A DNA stretch of 64,000 nt. Source: Hyaloperonospora brassicae (lineage: Eukaryota; Oomycota; Peronosporomycetes; Peronosporales; Peronosporaceae). Location: contig CANTFL010000037.1 of the NCBI GenBank assembly GCA_947650285.1, positions 1 to 64,000 of the forward strand, given 5' to 3'. Position 1 is the stretch's first letter; every line of letters begins with the position of its first letter. Shown piece by piece: positions 1 to 11,043 of this stretch. The position numbers and the translations under genes are program-made. Below the pieces are notes generated by a model that did not search any database, was not told the origin of the DNA, and worked only from the letters and a program-made list of their open reading frames with translations.

Positions 1-1779
1 AGATTTTAGTATCGGTTTTTATAATAGGGAAAAGTGAAAGCTAAGTTCTGCTATTGTTTGCGAGCCAAAAGGTTGCAAGCTTTAGCACGAGAGTGTAACA
101 AGGTAGACCAACGTGCTACGAGTGTTATGCAGTGCTTTTGCGAGTATCTTATTGTCTTGGTGCGCTCGAAAGAGAATGCGCTAAGTATTGGTGCTATTGT
201 TTTCTGAGCCAAATTGGAAGATTTTAGTATCGGTTTTTATAATAGGGAAAAGTGAAAGCTAAGTTCTGCTATTGTTTGCGAGCCAAAAGGTTGCAAGCTT
301 TAGTACGAGAGTGTAACAAGGTAGACCAACGTGCTACGAGTGTTATGCAGTGCTTTTGCGAGTATCTTATTGTCTTGGTGCGCTCGAAAGAGAATGCGCT
401 AAGTATTGGTGCTATTGTTTTCTGAGCCAAATTGGAAGATTTTAGTATCGGTTTTTATAATAGGGAAAAGTGAAAGCTAAGTTCTGCTATTGTTTGCGAG
501 CCAAAAGGTTGCAAGCTTTAGTACGAGAGTGTAACAAGGTAGACCAACGTGCTACGAGTGTTATGCAGTGCTTTTGCGAGTATCTTATTGTCTTGGTGCG
601 CTCGAAAGAGAATGCGCTAAGTATTGGTGCTATTGTTTTCTGAGCCAAATTGGAAGATTTTAGTATCGGTTTTTATAATAGGGAAAAGTGAAAGCTAAGT
701 TCTGCTATTGTTTGCGAGCCAAAAGGTTGCAAGCTTTAGTACGAGAGTGTAACAAGGTAGACCAACGTGCTACGAGTGTTATGCAGTGCTTTTGCGAGTA
801 TCTTATTGTCTTGGTGCGCTCGAAAGAGAATGCGCTAAGTATTGGTGCTATTGTTTTCTGAGCCAAATTGGAAGATTTTAGTATCGGTTTTTATAATAGG
901 GAAAAGTGAAAGCTAAGTTCTGCTATTGTTTGCGAGCCAAAAGGTTGCAAGCTTTAGTACGAGAGTGTAACAAGGTAGACCAACGTGCTACGAGTGTTAT
1001 GCAGTGCTTTTGCGAGTATCTTATTGTCTTGGTGCGCTCGAAAGAGAATGCGCTAAGTATTGGTGCTATTGTTTTCTGAGCCAAATTGGAAGATTTTAGT
1101 ATCGGTTTTTATAATAGGGAAAAGTGAAAGCTAAGTTCTGCTATTGTTTGCGAGCCAAAAGGTTGCAAGCTTTAGTACGAGAGTGTAACAAGGTAGACCA
1201 ACGTGCTACGAGTGTTATGCAGTGCTTTTGCGAGTATCTTATTGTCTTGGTGCGCTCGAAAGAGAATGCGCTAAGTATTGGTGCTATTGTTTTCTGAGCC
1301 AAATTGGAAGATTTTAGTATCGGTTTTTATAATAGGGAAAAGTGAAAGCTAAGTTCTGCTATTGTTTGCGAGCCAAAAGGTTGCAAGCTTTAGCACGAGA
1401 GTGTAACAAGGTAGACCAACGTGCTACGAGTGTTATGCAGTGCTTTTGCGAGTATCTTATTGTCTTGGTTGCGCTCGAAAGAGAATGCGCTAAGTATTGG
1501 TGCTATTGTTTTCTGAGCCAAATTGGAAGATTTTAGTATCGGTTTTTATAATAGGGAAAAGTGAAAGCTAAGTTCTGCTATTGTTTGCGAGCCAAAAGGT
1601 TGCAAGCTTTAGCACGAGAGTGTAACAAGGTAGACCAACGTGCTACGAGTGTTATGCAGTGCTTTTGCGAGTATCTTATTGTCTTGGTTGCGCTCGAAAG
1701 AGAATGCGCTAAGTATTGTTGCTATTGTTTTCTGAGCCAAATTGGAAGATTTTAGTATCGGTTTTTATAATAGGGAAAT
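1..1779. repeat. 218/219-bp tandem satellite array (8 full units, open to the left)
   Basis: Units begin with AGATTTTAGTATCGG at 1, 219, 437, 655, 873, 1091, 1309, 1528 and 1747. The first six periods are 218 bp. The last two full units are 219 bp because of one extra T (CTTGGTTGCGCTCG against CTTGGTGCGCTCG). Copies are almost identical, so the array is young or homogenised. The ninth copy breaks off near 1779. The extra T opens a 64-codon GTG-started frame in the last two units only; I regard it as accidental. The array continues beyond the window. Confidence 0.97.
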
Positions 1780-2108
1780 GCGAAAAATGGCTTTGCGAAA
1801 GGACAAAGGGTTGTCGCTATTGTTTTTTAGTCAATACTGGAGACAATAGCATGAACTTTGAAGGCATCATTTAAACTTGGATAAAGTATTGAATTTTGCT
1901 TGAAAGACTGCGAAAACTACGATATTTTTGCTTTTCGATGTGAACATGCAATGAAGTATTTTTGGCTCGAAATAACAACAGGAAAGACGTGAAAGGATGT
2001 TTTCTGCACTATAAAATGCCAAATAAGGGAGGCAGACTTTGGTAATTCATGTCGCATACGCTAGTATTATGCTGGTATGAATGTGTTCAAGAGTACTTTG
2101 CTTGGTAA
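1780..2108. other. Junction after the satellite; no gene
   Basis: This stretch contains one diverged piece resembling the satellite core (CGCTATTGTTTTTTAGTCAA near 1816) and otherwise unique AT-rich sequence. I see no coding frame. Confidence 0.5.
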
Positions 2109-2495
2109 TTTCCCTAATGTAACAGTATGGGGGTTTTGGCTTGATTTAATAACAGGCGAGAAGTGCGAGGAAACATGGAAGGTGTATGGAAGTTTGTATG
2201 GGGGTGATGGGTCATGCGGGTGGTTGAACATGCTGCTTCATGTCACACATGGTAGTTGTGCAAGTGTGTGCACGGTTGGTGGCGTCTTTCACTTGGTATA
2301 TGTATGTGCGATCATTTCCCTAATGTAACAGTATGGGGTTTTTGGCTTGATTTAATAACAGGCGAGAAGTGCGAGGAAACATGGAAGGTGTATGGAAGTT
2401 TGTATGGGGGTGATGGGTCATGTGGGTGGTTGAACATGCTGCTTCATGTCACACATGGTAGTGGTGCATGTGTGTGCACGGTTGGTGGCGTCTTT
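2109..2495. repeat. 206-bp direct duplication (two copies)
   Basis: TTTCCCTAATGTAACAGTAT occurs with a spacing of 206 bp (near 2110 and 2316). The following ~175 bp are nearly identical (TTGGCTTGATTTAATAACAG, then GTGCGAGGAAACATGGAAGG). Copies differ by a few substitutions near the 3' ends. The short ORFs over it are by-products of the duplication. Confidence 0.9.
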
Positions 2496-2715
2496 GTGTG
2501 TATGGGGGTTTATATTACATGGCGTAATTTAGTATGGAATTTACATTAGCGCTGGAAACGTGTGTATGAATATGGAGTGTGTAGCTAACTGCACCAAGGT
2601 GTCACGTGTGTGTAGGGTAGACGTAATCATATGTAGGTGGTAGAATGTATCAGTATAGAATAACCAAGTCATAATGGGTGTGCACCTGTCGTGCAACATG
2701 CATGCAGTATAAAAG

Positions 2716-2833
2716 GTAGACAGCACCCGGACTTCCCCGGTGGTCACCCACCCGAGTACTACCCGAGCTTGAGGCAGCTTAACTTCTCAGAGCGAACGGG
2801 ATAAGGTGTCATCTGCCTAAGATGGCCGTCTAC
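2716..2833 (-). rRNA. 5S ribosomal RNA gene
   Basis: Read on the minus strand, this 118-nt segment has the hallmark 5S blocks in order: GACGGCCATC near the 5' end, CCCGTTCGCTCTGAGAAGTT followed by AAGC (loop B/C and internal control region), and GGGTAGTACTCGGGTGGGTG followed by ACC (loop E/helix IV). The ends GTAGAC and GTCTAC form a perfect terminal helix. Immediately downstream on the minus strand lies CTTTT, a Pol III terminator. It is transcribed by Pol III from internal A/IE/C boxes and its product joins the large ribosomal subunit. No other copy is seen in the window. A 5S-derived SINE is the alternative, but the full-length fold and terminator favour a gene. Confidence 0.93.
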
Positions 2834-2959
2834 ACTAGCGATGGGAAAACATACCGATACATAATGATACTATGTATATTCGCGCATCTATCTCACCTAA
2901 TGTAAATAAAAAGTGCATATCTCTGAGATTTCAATGCCATCTATCGACTGGTGGACGAG

Positions 2960-3560
2960 TCGTTACACTCGACCTCGCCCATGTTCTAGGGGTACTTTTT
3001 GACGGCGAATCGCGTGGTGTCGTCGTATGGTGCGACATGTGCGTGCAAACCCTCTCAAACTCGTTATGCACTTTTTGTCGCTCACTAAACCCATGATGTT
3101 GACTTTTTCAGGTCGGCTCATTGTATGGAGTATATGTAGTTTTGTATGGGCTTTCACGTGGGCCATTCACATTCTATGTACCACTCGTCCTGTCTTTGCA
3201 ATAACGATAAACCGTATCTCTGCTTTTTTCATCGATGATTATGTATGGTGTAGAGATGTGTTCCACCTAACCTCAACATCGGGGTAGGGGTATTTTTGCA
3301 TGCTCTTTCACGTGGGATTGTCGTATTCTGCGACATGTCAACGGATACCTATCAAACTGCATAAACGCATGTATCCTCCACTAAACCTGTCTAACCGCAT
3401 CGAACTGGCTTTCGGACCGGATGGATCCGACGTAGAATTTGATGGCCTTTCTTATGCACGAATCAGGTTTTATGTACCACTTGTACTTTTTTTGCAATTT
3501 TGATTTGAATTTTGCACTTTCTTTGTTACCGATGCGGACATAGCCTTTCTGATGTAAAAT
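2960..3560. repeat. Degenerate ~300-bp direct repeat pair downstream of the 5S gene
   Basis: Diverged matches recur about 298-300 bp apart: GGGGTACTTTTTGACG against GGGGTATTTTTGCATG, TGCGACATGTGCG against TGCGACATGTCAACG, and TATGTACCACTCGTCCTG against TATGTACCACTTGTACTT. Frames through it are interrupted. It could be an old duplicated spacer. Confidence 0.55.
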
Positions 3561-5169
3561 GACGGGAGAAATCGATTGCAACCGGTCCGGGGAGCTGAAT
3601 CGGCGTCGTTGCCGATTTAATCTCAAAAACGTGTGATTTTCGCGAAAACAGTGTTTTTTCGACCTCTAGAAAAATTCTCCTGGATGCGTTTGCGACATTT
3701 ATCCCAACCTGACTCCGGGATAGGTTGTCGCATACATCCCTACAAGTGCTCAGAAAGTTATACGGGTGCACACCCAGTAGTCTTGTCGCAGTTGCATTTT
3801 CCGAGCTCGAAAAATGACCGAAAAAGACGACTTTTTCGGCCAAAATTCCAATTTTTCACAATATTTACGTTAACAAATCCTTCAAAAAAATCTTTTTGCC
3901 AGCAGACTTTATTGGATCAGATGTAGTTTGATACGCCCTTTCGCGTCAGCTATAGTCTGCAAGTCAACTCTTTCTAGTTTTTTGTATGGACGCGTTTTAG
4001 TGCCTAAAAACGGACGATTTTCGTGCTTTTGTACTTAAATGATCGCGCGTTTGACTACCATGAAGTCAATTCTGATGCAAATCGTGTAGATCGAACGGAT
4101 TCGTAATCAGCGTAACATTCCGCACATGAAAGTGGTGTCACATTTAGAAATCGCATGCGAACTCAAGAAATCGTGTTGTTTTCTTTTCCAATGAATTACA
4201 TGGGCACTAATTCATCTAACTCGCACTTGTCGCCACCAATGCTTCGAAAACACTACTTTGGAGGAAAAATTTGGGAATTTCCCCGAAACAACGATTGATC
4301 TAGGTACAATAACACACACAAACACCCACCTTTCAGTCAGATTGAAAAAAGAGTTCCAGGAGAAAAAGTTATTCAAGATTTAGTTGAAAAAAAGTGGAAA
4401 AGTGCTAAATATTCATGTTTTTCCCTATAATTTACATCTAAATTTGAATTTTTGCGCCAAAATTTTGTGCGCTTCGCGATTATTTGGTGTGCCGCACACC
4501 ATCCAATCGCGCCGTTCGGCGAAATGTTACATAAAGTTTACGTAACTTTACATTTGTTTAAATAACTTTAAAACCGCTTTATAAACACCACCTTATACTA
4601 TGGAAGAAAAGTTTACACTGTATCTTCGCTACAAAGTTTGTAAATGAAGTGGTATACAAAACTTACGCACAGATCACGCAATCCGACATAAACTAATTTT
4701 TCTTACACGATTTGACACGTATCTTTCGTACTTAATCAAATATTACGTACTTATTGTCGGGTCCACATAAAATACGTACTTATACGAGTATAGGGGTAAG
4801 GTACTTTCGGGTGGGTATCCGCCATTATAAATTACGAAACAAAAGCTTGATTAAAGTATACCGAGCTCAAATAGGAACTCTATGGCCTGTTATTAATCCC
4901 CTACATTTTCTATTGATTTTCTACCACGAAGAACGACTCCCTTGGTGATTGAGGGTGCACTCGCCCCTATATATATGGGGTGGTGAGTTGGAAAAAAATT
5001 TTTTGTTCGGGAATGGCGTGTGGGTTTCTGGTATTAAGATGTTTTGGACAACTTGTTTTCCCCTGTCTGAGTGGTTAGGATCCAGTTTGTGAACTATAGT
5101 ATGGAAATTGCTGTTAGTGGTTTTCTCTATATTAATAGACTGGGGAGCGCTTAGGCGGGTAGTCTGGTA
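3561..5169. other. Non-coding stretch, no gene recognised
   Basis: AT-rich with homopolymer A/T runs. The longest frames on either strand are about 60-105 codons, with no recognisable motif and unnatural composition. No RNA gene or inverted repeat of note was seen. Confidence 0.5.
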
Positions 5170-6185
5170 TGCGAAGTATGATAATGAATTGGCTTGCTAG
5201 TTCTATTATTAATATGGATTTCTAGGCTACCTCCTCATGGGAATCGAAAGTACATATCTGATAGTATGGATTGATAGTGGAGTTGGCTTGCTAATTCTAT
5301 AATTGAACTGTACAGTTGGTAATGTATGATAAGATATTACTGTGAGGGTTTCCTGTTAGTTTGGCTTGATAGTGGAGTTGGCTTGCTAATTCTATAATTG
5401 ATACAAACAAACGGGAAGATCGACGAAAGTATTGAACTGACAGTTTGGATTGATAGTGATGTTGTTTATTGACTTTACTATTGAACCGACCGGTTAGTGA
5501 AGTTCTATCGATTGATTCGTGGTACTGAACGAATTATTTTGCTTGATATGGGGTTGGTAATCAACCTTTACTATTGAAAAGAATGATTGGTGACGTTCTA
5601 TTGATTGTTTATCAATACAAATCTTGTTGTTTGAATTGGTAGTGAAGTTGGCTTGCTGATTTTACTATTCATAAGAATGATTGGGACTGTTCTATTGATT
5701 GTTGATTGATACTCAACTTATTATTTGGATTGATAGTGGAGTTAACTTATTGACTCTATTATTGAAATGAATGATTGGGGAAGTTCTATGGATGACTTGG
5801 TGATGTCGAACGGACTTTTGGATTGATAGTGGAGTTAGCTTGCTGATTCTATTATTGAAATGAATGTTTGTGAGGTATTATTAATTCGTTTGTAGGACCA
5901 ACTAGTTGTTTGCTTTGATATAGGGTGGGTTTGTTAGCTGTATTATTGAAAGAGATAGTAGGGGGACTTCGATTAATGATAATATAATGGAACTTACTGG
6001 TCTTTTGCTTGATGGTAAAGTTGGTTTGTTGGCTTGCTATTGAGACAATAGTGAGTGCTGTTTGACTGAATGATTAGTAGAGGAGAAACTGGTTGTTTGG
6101 ATTAATGGTAGAGTTAGTATCTAATTCTGTTATTAAGACGAGTGATTGGGAACGTACTATTGATTGATTGTGGGACGGAACCTGT
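5170..6185. repeat. Degenerate tandem repeat field, period ~90 bp
   Basis: About ten diverged units recur with the motif GGATTGATAGTGGAGTTGGC, then TTGCTGATTCTATTATTGAA, then ATGAATGATTGGGGAAGTTC (for example near 5268, 5362, 5450, 5630, 5724, 5818, 5915, 6005, 6097). Spacing is 85-97 bp. The plus strand is rich in T and G and poor in C. No frame stays open. Confidence 0.75.
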
Positions 6186-7698
6186 GTCAACGTGTCTGGG
6201 CCACCACAACGGCGCCACCAGTTGCTCGAATCGTTAGCACGAGCACTGACCGCTGCATTGTCATGTTCATCGAAAACGCCATACAAAACATACCGTCAAC
6301 TTGCGACGACGGCCTATCGCACTGCGTGATGCCATCGAATAAATACACGACGGAACTAAGCAAGAGGAAGAGACCGCTGCCACCAGAAGAAGAAGGAGCT
6401 TTGTATCCTACGTGCGTTTTTGGGCAGCCGATTCTTGCGTTGTGAAGCACCAAGGAACACTCTGGTCGCACTAGAGGTTGACAAGGTGAACATCTAGCTC
6501 GATTGAAGAACTGCGCCCGCATGTTGTCAAGACAACCAAGAATTGCTCCATGTCACTCTAAGTGTCCGGGCCCACATGTGCATTGGCACGCCAAGCTGCG
6601 TTGCTAAGGGATGTCGGTATGAGAGAGTGCTATAGAACTCGACATTGGCAGCTGCCCTAAAGCTTAACGTGGATCTGCGTCAGCAGCACTTACCGCGAGA
6701 GTGAACTGATGAATGCCTACACATGACAACCGCTTACAACGGATCGCATCAGCGGTATTGAAGCGGGGGCGGGTACCACGCTGCAATGTGTCGTCGTTCG
6801 GGAGCAGGAGAGTAATGGAATCAGTGATTACCTCGAGTGACCAACACTGGCGATCAGTGGACAGCTCCGACTACCAGACGCTTCGACAACGCCACGAATC
6901 GAGCGGTGTAGACTTTGACGCGTATTCGCTGATCCGCGAATTACTTGTAGTGTACCCGGCCCCGTCGCGAACTCAACGTCTTGTTGGCGTTCTAGTGACG
7001 ACCATTTGTCTGTTGAACGCTCAAGACCGTGCCCTGCCTAAGGCTCTAACAAGGGCACGATGCACTGGCGCGAGGTGTGCTTGATGAGCTATCGCGTCCA
7101 ACAGCTGCCAGAAACGATGCCAGCACACGACAACGACCTCAGGACGGTATACTAGTGCAGCAACTGGATCGATTTTTCGACGGAAGAGGACGCGACTGCG
7201 GCCGTCGCAAAAAAACATTGCTGCCAAGGGGCGAAGGACCCATAAAAGAACACAGGTGCTGGACATGCTCACGCGCTCCGGCCTGTTGGCAGAACCTTAT
7301 CTGTTGCATGTACGAGTGGACGTGGGAGTTAGTTATAACGCGTGTGCGGCTTAGTTATATATATAGTGCATGCAGACAAGTGGTGGGGCTGGGCAAGAAG
7401 GAAAGAAAGCGTATACTATGAAATTAACACGATGATGTAGGTCGCGAGCACCATCACAAGTGAGCGCCACACGCGTTCTCAACCAAGTATACACGCGCAT
7501 TGTCGGATGGAGCAGAGATGGTGTCTCGCCAGCGTCGGCGATGTTGCCCCGCCAACGTCTGCAAGGGTGTCAGGATCCTCGTGGTTTCTCGTGGCCTCTC
7601 ATGGCGACGCTAGAAGCACAACCATCAACACATCAGCCATCGTTAGTTGACAATGCTCAAACAAGAAGTCAACAGCTACACAGATGATAATCCAATAC
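6186..7698. other. GC-richer region without a recognised gene
   Basis: Several overlapping short ORFs of 60-123 codons exist on both strands, including an ATG-started 123-codon frame at 6713-7084. None shows a recognisable family, a signal peptide or a plausible splice chain. The region abuts the effector candidate's 3' end and may contain decayed gene or transposon remains. Confidence 0.4.
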
Positions 7699-8394
7699 TT
7701 AATTTACGTACAGTCGGTGCTCAGTAGGCCCGGAAGCTCGTGGACGTTTCAATAGTAGATCATCCAGCTTTGGAAGGGGTTTATATATGTTAATATCGTT
7801 TGTCTTTGTATACATTGCAAGCTTCCCATAATCATTGTTGAACATGGATAAGAGCGTTCGATACCTTTCCATCGCTTCGTACTCAACTATGCCGCTATGG
7901 ATATTATTGGATGCAAACCGAGTTAGAGAAGCTCCAAGAAAGGCATCCGGTGGGATTTGGTATTCAGCAAGGCTGTGCACCAGATTAGCGCTTGACGGAT
8001 TAGTCAACGCCAATTTAGCGGCTCCATGATGAATAAGCCAGCGATAATCAAATAGTCCGACCCTGTACGGCTCTAGCCTAGCCGCCCAGTTCGCTAGTTC
8101 GTCGCCAGTCTTCGTCGTCCTAGTCGATGACGCCTTCAGCAGTAGTGGCTCGGCCACAGCCACAGCGTCTTCCATCACGCCAGGTAAACGCATTCTTTCT
8201 TCACCTTCGGGTTGTGCAAGAAGGCCAAACCCTGCAGCGACCCGAACGTTCCTGGAAGTCGATGGAGTGTGTGCGTCCGGGTCCGATGTCGTCCCCGTGG
8301 TCGACTCTCCAACAACTGACGCCGACAGGGCGCCACCGCCAGCAGACATGACGAGCGCGAGCGCGAGCGTGAGGAGATGAAAGATCTTGACCAT
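7699..8394 (-). CDS. Secreted RxLR-like effector candidate (RNVR...EER)
   Basis: A 231-residue protein. I start it at the ATG at 8394 rather than the longer frame's ATG at 8460, because translation then begins directly with a signal peptide: MVKIF, a hydrophobic core LLTLALALVM, then small residues ending GALSA near residue 25. An Asp/Thr/Ser-rich linker follows, then RNVR at 48-51 and EER at 65-67. That is the spacing of oomycete RxLR-dEER leaders, with Val in place of Leu. RxLR effectors are secreted by oomycetes and act inside plant cells. The C-terminal ~150 residues are helical-looking with scattered Trp/Tyr (NWAARLEPY, FDYRWLIHH, DAFLGASLTRF), but I cannot assign a WY/LWY fold with confidence. 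There is no intron. The neighbours are repeats, as is usual for this class. The host target is unknown. Confidence 0.78.
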   Translation of the reverse strand: MVKIFHLLTLALALVMSAGGGALSASVVGESTTGTTSDPDAHTPSTSRNVRVAAGFGLLAQPEGEERMRLPGVMEDAVAVAEPLLLKASSTRTTKTGDELANWAARLEPYRVGLFDYRWLIHHGAAKLALTNPSSANLVHSLAEYQIPPDAFLGASLTRFASNNIHSGIVEYEAMERYRTLLSMFNNDYGKLAMYTKTNDINIYKPLPKLDDLLLKRPRASGPTEHRLYVN

Positions 8395-8457
8395 TGTGAC
8401 GGGGGGAGTGTCAGTCAGTGAACTAGGAGCTCTGGTGAGGAGGAGGCGCTGGCGAGT

Positions 8458-8475
8458 CAAATTCGAAAGTGAGGA
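8458..8475 (-). promoter_or_regulatory. Possible oomycete initiator (Inr)-like element upstream of the effector gene
   Basis: On the minus strand CCTCACTTTCGAATTT lies about 65-80 bp upstream of the chosen ATG. It resembles the oomycete Inr/FPR core (TCA-TTY followed by a T-rich segment). The short CT-rich leader between it and the ATG fits a 5' UTR. This is motif resemblance only. Confidence 0.4.
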
Positions 8476-9214
8476 AGACGTTGTGGCCTCAAGCTGCGAG
8501 GGCTAAATGACCGGACGAACGGTGTCATCGAGTGCATTGTGTCTGCTAACGGGCTTGCTGCCGCGAGCGTCTGGTCCTGGATTCCCAATCTCTAGTATCC
8601 GAGCATGATGTGCAAAGCTGCAGAGTTCAACTTGCACAGAACTGTATGTGGAGCCGAATCGTCTACCGCCCGTTTTGCTCGCGTCACTACTTGTGCAAAT
8701 ATATTAAAGTTCGGACTGCCGTAAACTGCTTTTTGACTCAGAGCACGGTAATTGATGGATCCCGTTACACGGGTAATTCGTTCCGAAAGACTCAACCCTG
8801 GATTGCTTACGCTGCCCATCTGCGCGGATGAAGCGCCCGTGGGTACAGTGGGAAGCGAAAGCCAGCAGCTCGATCAGGTTTTGTCACTTTCCTTGATAAC
8901 ACATGTTCTTACCGACCAGCCTGCTGGACGTCGACCCTGCTCTCGACAGTTGTGCATAAAGTCATGCGTTGACAAAAATTGGCGAGTGAGATTCCCAAAT
9001 TTTCACGGTTCAGCTCAAGCCAGTCTTTTTCCCTTCGGGGCAGTCAAGTCGGAGGGAATCCTCCCCATGGGGAGCCGACGTGGTCGAAGATCTGACGCGA
9101 GCACGCTGCACTCGCAGTCGCGGGAGTGGGCGTAGGAGACCGACGGGTCGCGCAAGCGGCCCTAGCAGGGGTGTTTTACGGACTGGAGGCGTACCCCGCG
9201 CCACGTGTCGCCGC
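8476..9214. other. Upstream flank of the effector gene; no second gene seen
   Basis: Short frames on both strands lack recognisable motifs. From 9010 the sequence becomes GC-rich and grades into diverged flanking copies of the tandem array that follows. Confidence 0.45.
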
Positions 9215-9745
9215 TGCGGCGAGCGCACACTCCACGTCAAGGGGCCGCGCGAGCGGCTGAAGGGGCCACCATCGCAGATGGTTGAGCTCCTCGGAGATAT
9301 ATATGGCGGGTTGGCGTTCTCCACGCCACGCAGTCACTTCGGTGATCGCACTCCACGTCGGGGGCCGCGCAAGCGGCTGTAGGGGGCCACCATCGCAGAT
9401 GGCTGAGCTCCTCGGAGAGATATACGGCGGGTTGGCGTTCTCCACGCCACGCAGTCACTTCGGTGATCGCACTCCACGTCGGGGGCCGCGCAAGCGGCTG
9501 TAGGGAGCCACCATCGCAGATGGTTGAGCTCCTCGGAGAGATATACGGCGGGTTGGCGTTCTCCACGCCACGCAGTCACTTCGGTGATCGCACTCCACGT
9601 CGGGGGCCGCGCAAGCGGCTGAAGGGAGCCACCATCGCAGATGGTTGAGCTCCTCGGAGAGATATATGGCGGGTTGGCGTTCTCCACGCCACGCAGTCAC
9701 TTCGGTGATCGCACTCCACGTCGGGGGCCGCGCAAGCGGTCCTAA
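9215..9745. repeat. GC-rich 120/121-bp tandem array (about 4 units) with diverged flanks
   Basis: GGGGCCGCGC recurs at 9241, 9361, 9482, 9603 and 9724. Units contain CCATCGCAGATGG, GAGCTCCTCGGAGA and GTTCTCCACGCCACGCAGTC and are nearly identical. Diverged outer pieces (GCAAGCGGCCCTAGCAGGGG near 9151 and GCAAGCGGTCCTAAAGGGG near 9733, each followed by a related CGCCGCTGCGGCG / TGCCGCTCCGGCG block) bracket the array. Because 121 is not a multiple of three, the same sequence is read in successive frames, which gives several long but meaningless ORFs. Confidence 0.9.
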
Positions 9746-11043
9746 AGGGGTTTGTTGCCTTATATGGCAGCATACCCGCGTTGTACGTGCTGCCGCTCCG
9801 GCGGTACGCATGTCCCCAGTCTACTTGGTCGCGCCAGCGGTCATGATTGACTCGTAGTTGGCTTCGGTAGGAGGGTCTCTGACCTCGTTGCCGTCGCCCC
9901 TGGCTCTACGGAGCCCTTTAGTTGTCGACCCGATACCCGGGCCGTACTTCTTGTCACACTTATCAGTCGTTAGTTATCATAATAATGGACGTACTTGACA
10001 CCACCACCACCAGGCGGGGGGCGCCGCCCACAATGTGCAGCTGGGCGAGAAAGGAGACTACCCGATGACATCAGGCGAGGACTGTCTTCTCTCTGGGAGG
10101 ATCTCGAACCTCCTACCCTCCCCTGAACAAGTGTGTCGATTCGGGCAGATTGGACGATCACGTCGTATGTCTGTCGGGGCGAGCAGTCAGTGGAACGGTG
10201 ACGAATGGTTAATTTCATACCATCAAACGTTTCCTGACCATCCCGCTGTTGTGATCACCGGATGGATACATTAGCCGCTTTCTGGGGCCGCTTTCACTGG
10301 GATGGCAATCCTTGGATTCAAGGGCCAGACGGCAAGCCCTAGAGCGGGCCAAATATGCCCATACCTCCATGTTCACTGCGAGTCTGTGCATTCGGCGACT
10401 GGGGTCACATGAATTTCAATTTACGTTCCCGTCTCTCGGCGGTACTCCTCTCGGCATATGCATTGTAAATTACAACGTTGGGGATTCGATCCTGCTCTCG
10501 TCACCCCACCTTGCTGTCGGTGCGGGACCGGTAGAGCCCGGCTCGTCTTAGTCATCCACCGCCGTTTCGGCGCGTTATAAATGGTCCCGGGTGCGAGCTG
10601 ATTTAATTGTCGGGTCCTGTCGGGACCCTGTCGAGTCCGGAACTCGGCGATTCGTCGAAGATGTCAATGGAATCCATTGGTCGATTGACGGGAATTTACC
10701 AGAATTACGGGGGTCGCCTCAGCAAGTGTCTAACTACTGGGAGCATTCGTACCATCGTACCTTGGTGTTTCATGCCCACCCGGAGCTTCACCGGTTCCCT
10801 TGGAGTGTGAGAGACGGTGGCCAATGTAGATGTGTGGACAACGTTATGAAGCAAGGTTTCACTTCATAAACGTTCTGCACCCTGGCCTCCAGTCTGGTTG
10901 AAGGCCTATGACGCGAGGGGTATCGAATAGTGGATCAGCTGCATCAAATCAAACCCTTCCCAAGTTTGGAAACACGCAAAGGGCAACGGAGTACAAGTCT
11001 GGACAATGCTATCGTATCGCGACTAAGCAGCTAAATCTATACC
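9746..11043 (+). other. Decayed sequence upstream of a LINE remnant
   Basis: No intact gene. Plus-strand frames of 60-92 codons (for example 10591-10869) have protein-like composition (EHSYHRTLVFHAHPELHR) and run into the LINE-type zinc-finger remnant at 11044. Parts may therefore belong to the same decayed non-LTR element. Confidence 0.3.

Noticed and set aside
1342..1755. Two 64-codon ORFs in the last satellite units
   Set aside because: They depend on a GTG start and a 1-bp insertion present in only two units; the other six units do not keep the frame.
6713..7084. 123-codon ATG-started frame near the effector gene
   Set aside because: No signal peptide, no motif, and overlapping frames of similar size on both strands.
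9010..9811. Overlapping Pro/Arg-rich ORFs over the 121-bp array
   Set aside because: They result from a stop-poor repeat read in shifting frames; no start or family support.
10100..10135. tRNA T-arm-like segment on the minus strand (GGAGGTTCGAGATCCTCC)
   Set aside because: No acceptor, D or anticodon arms can be placed around it.
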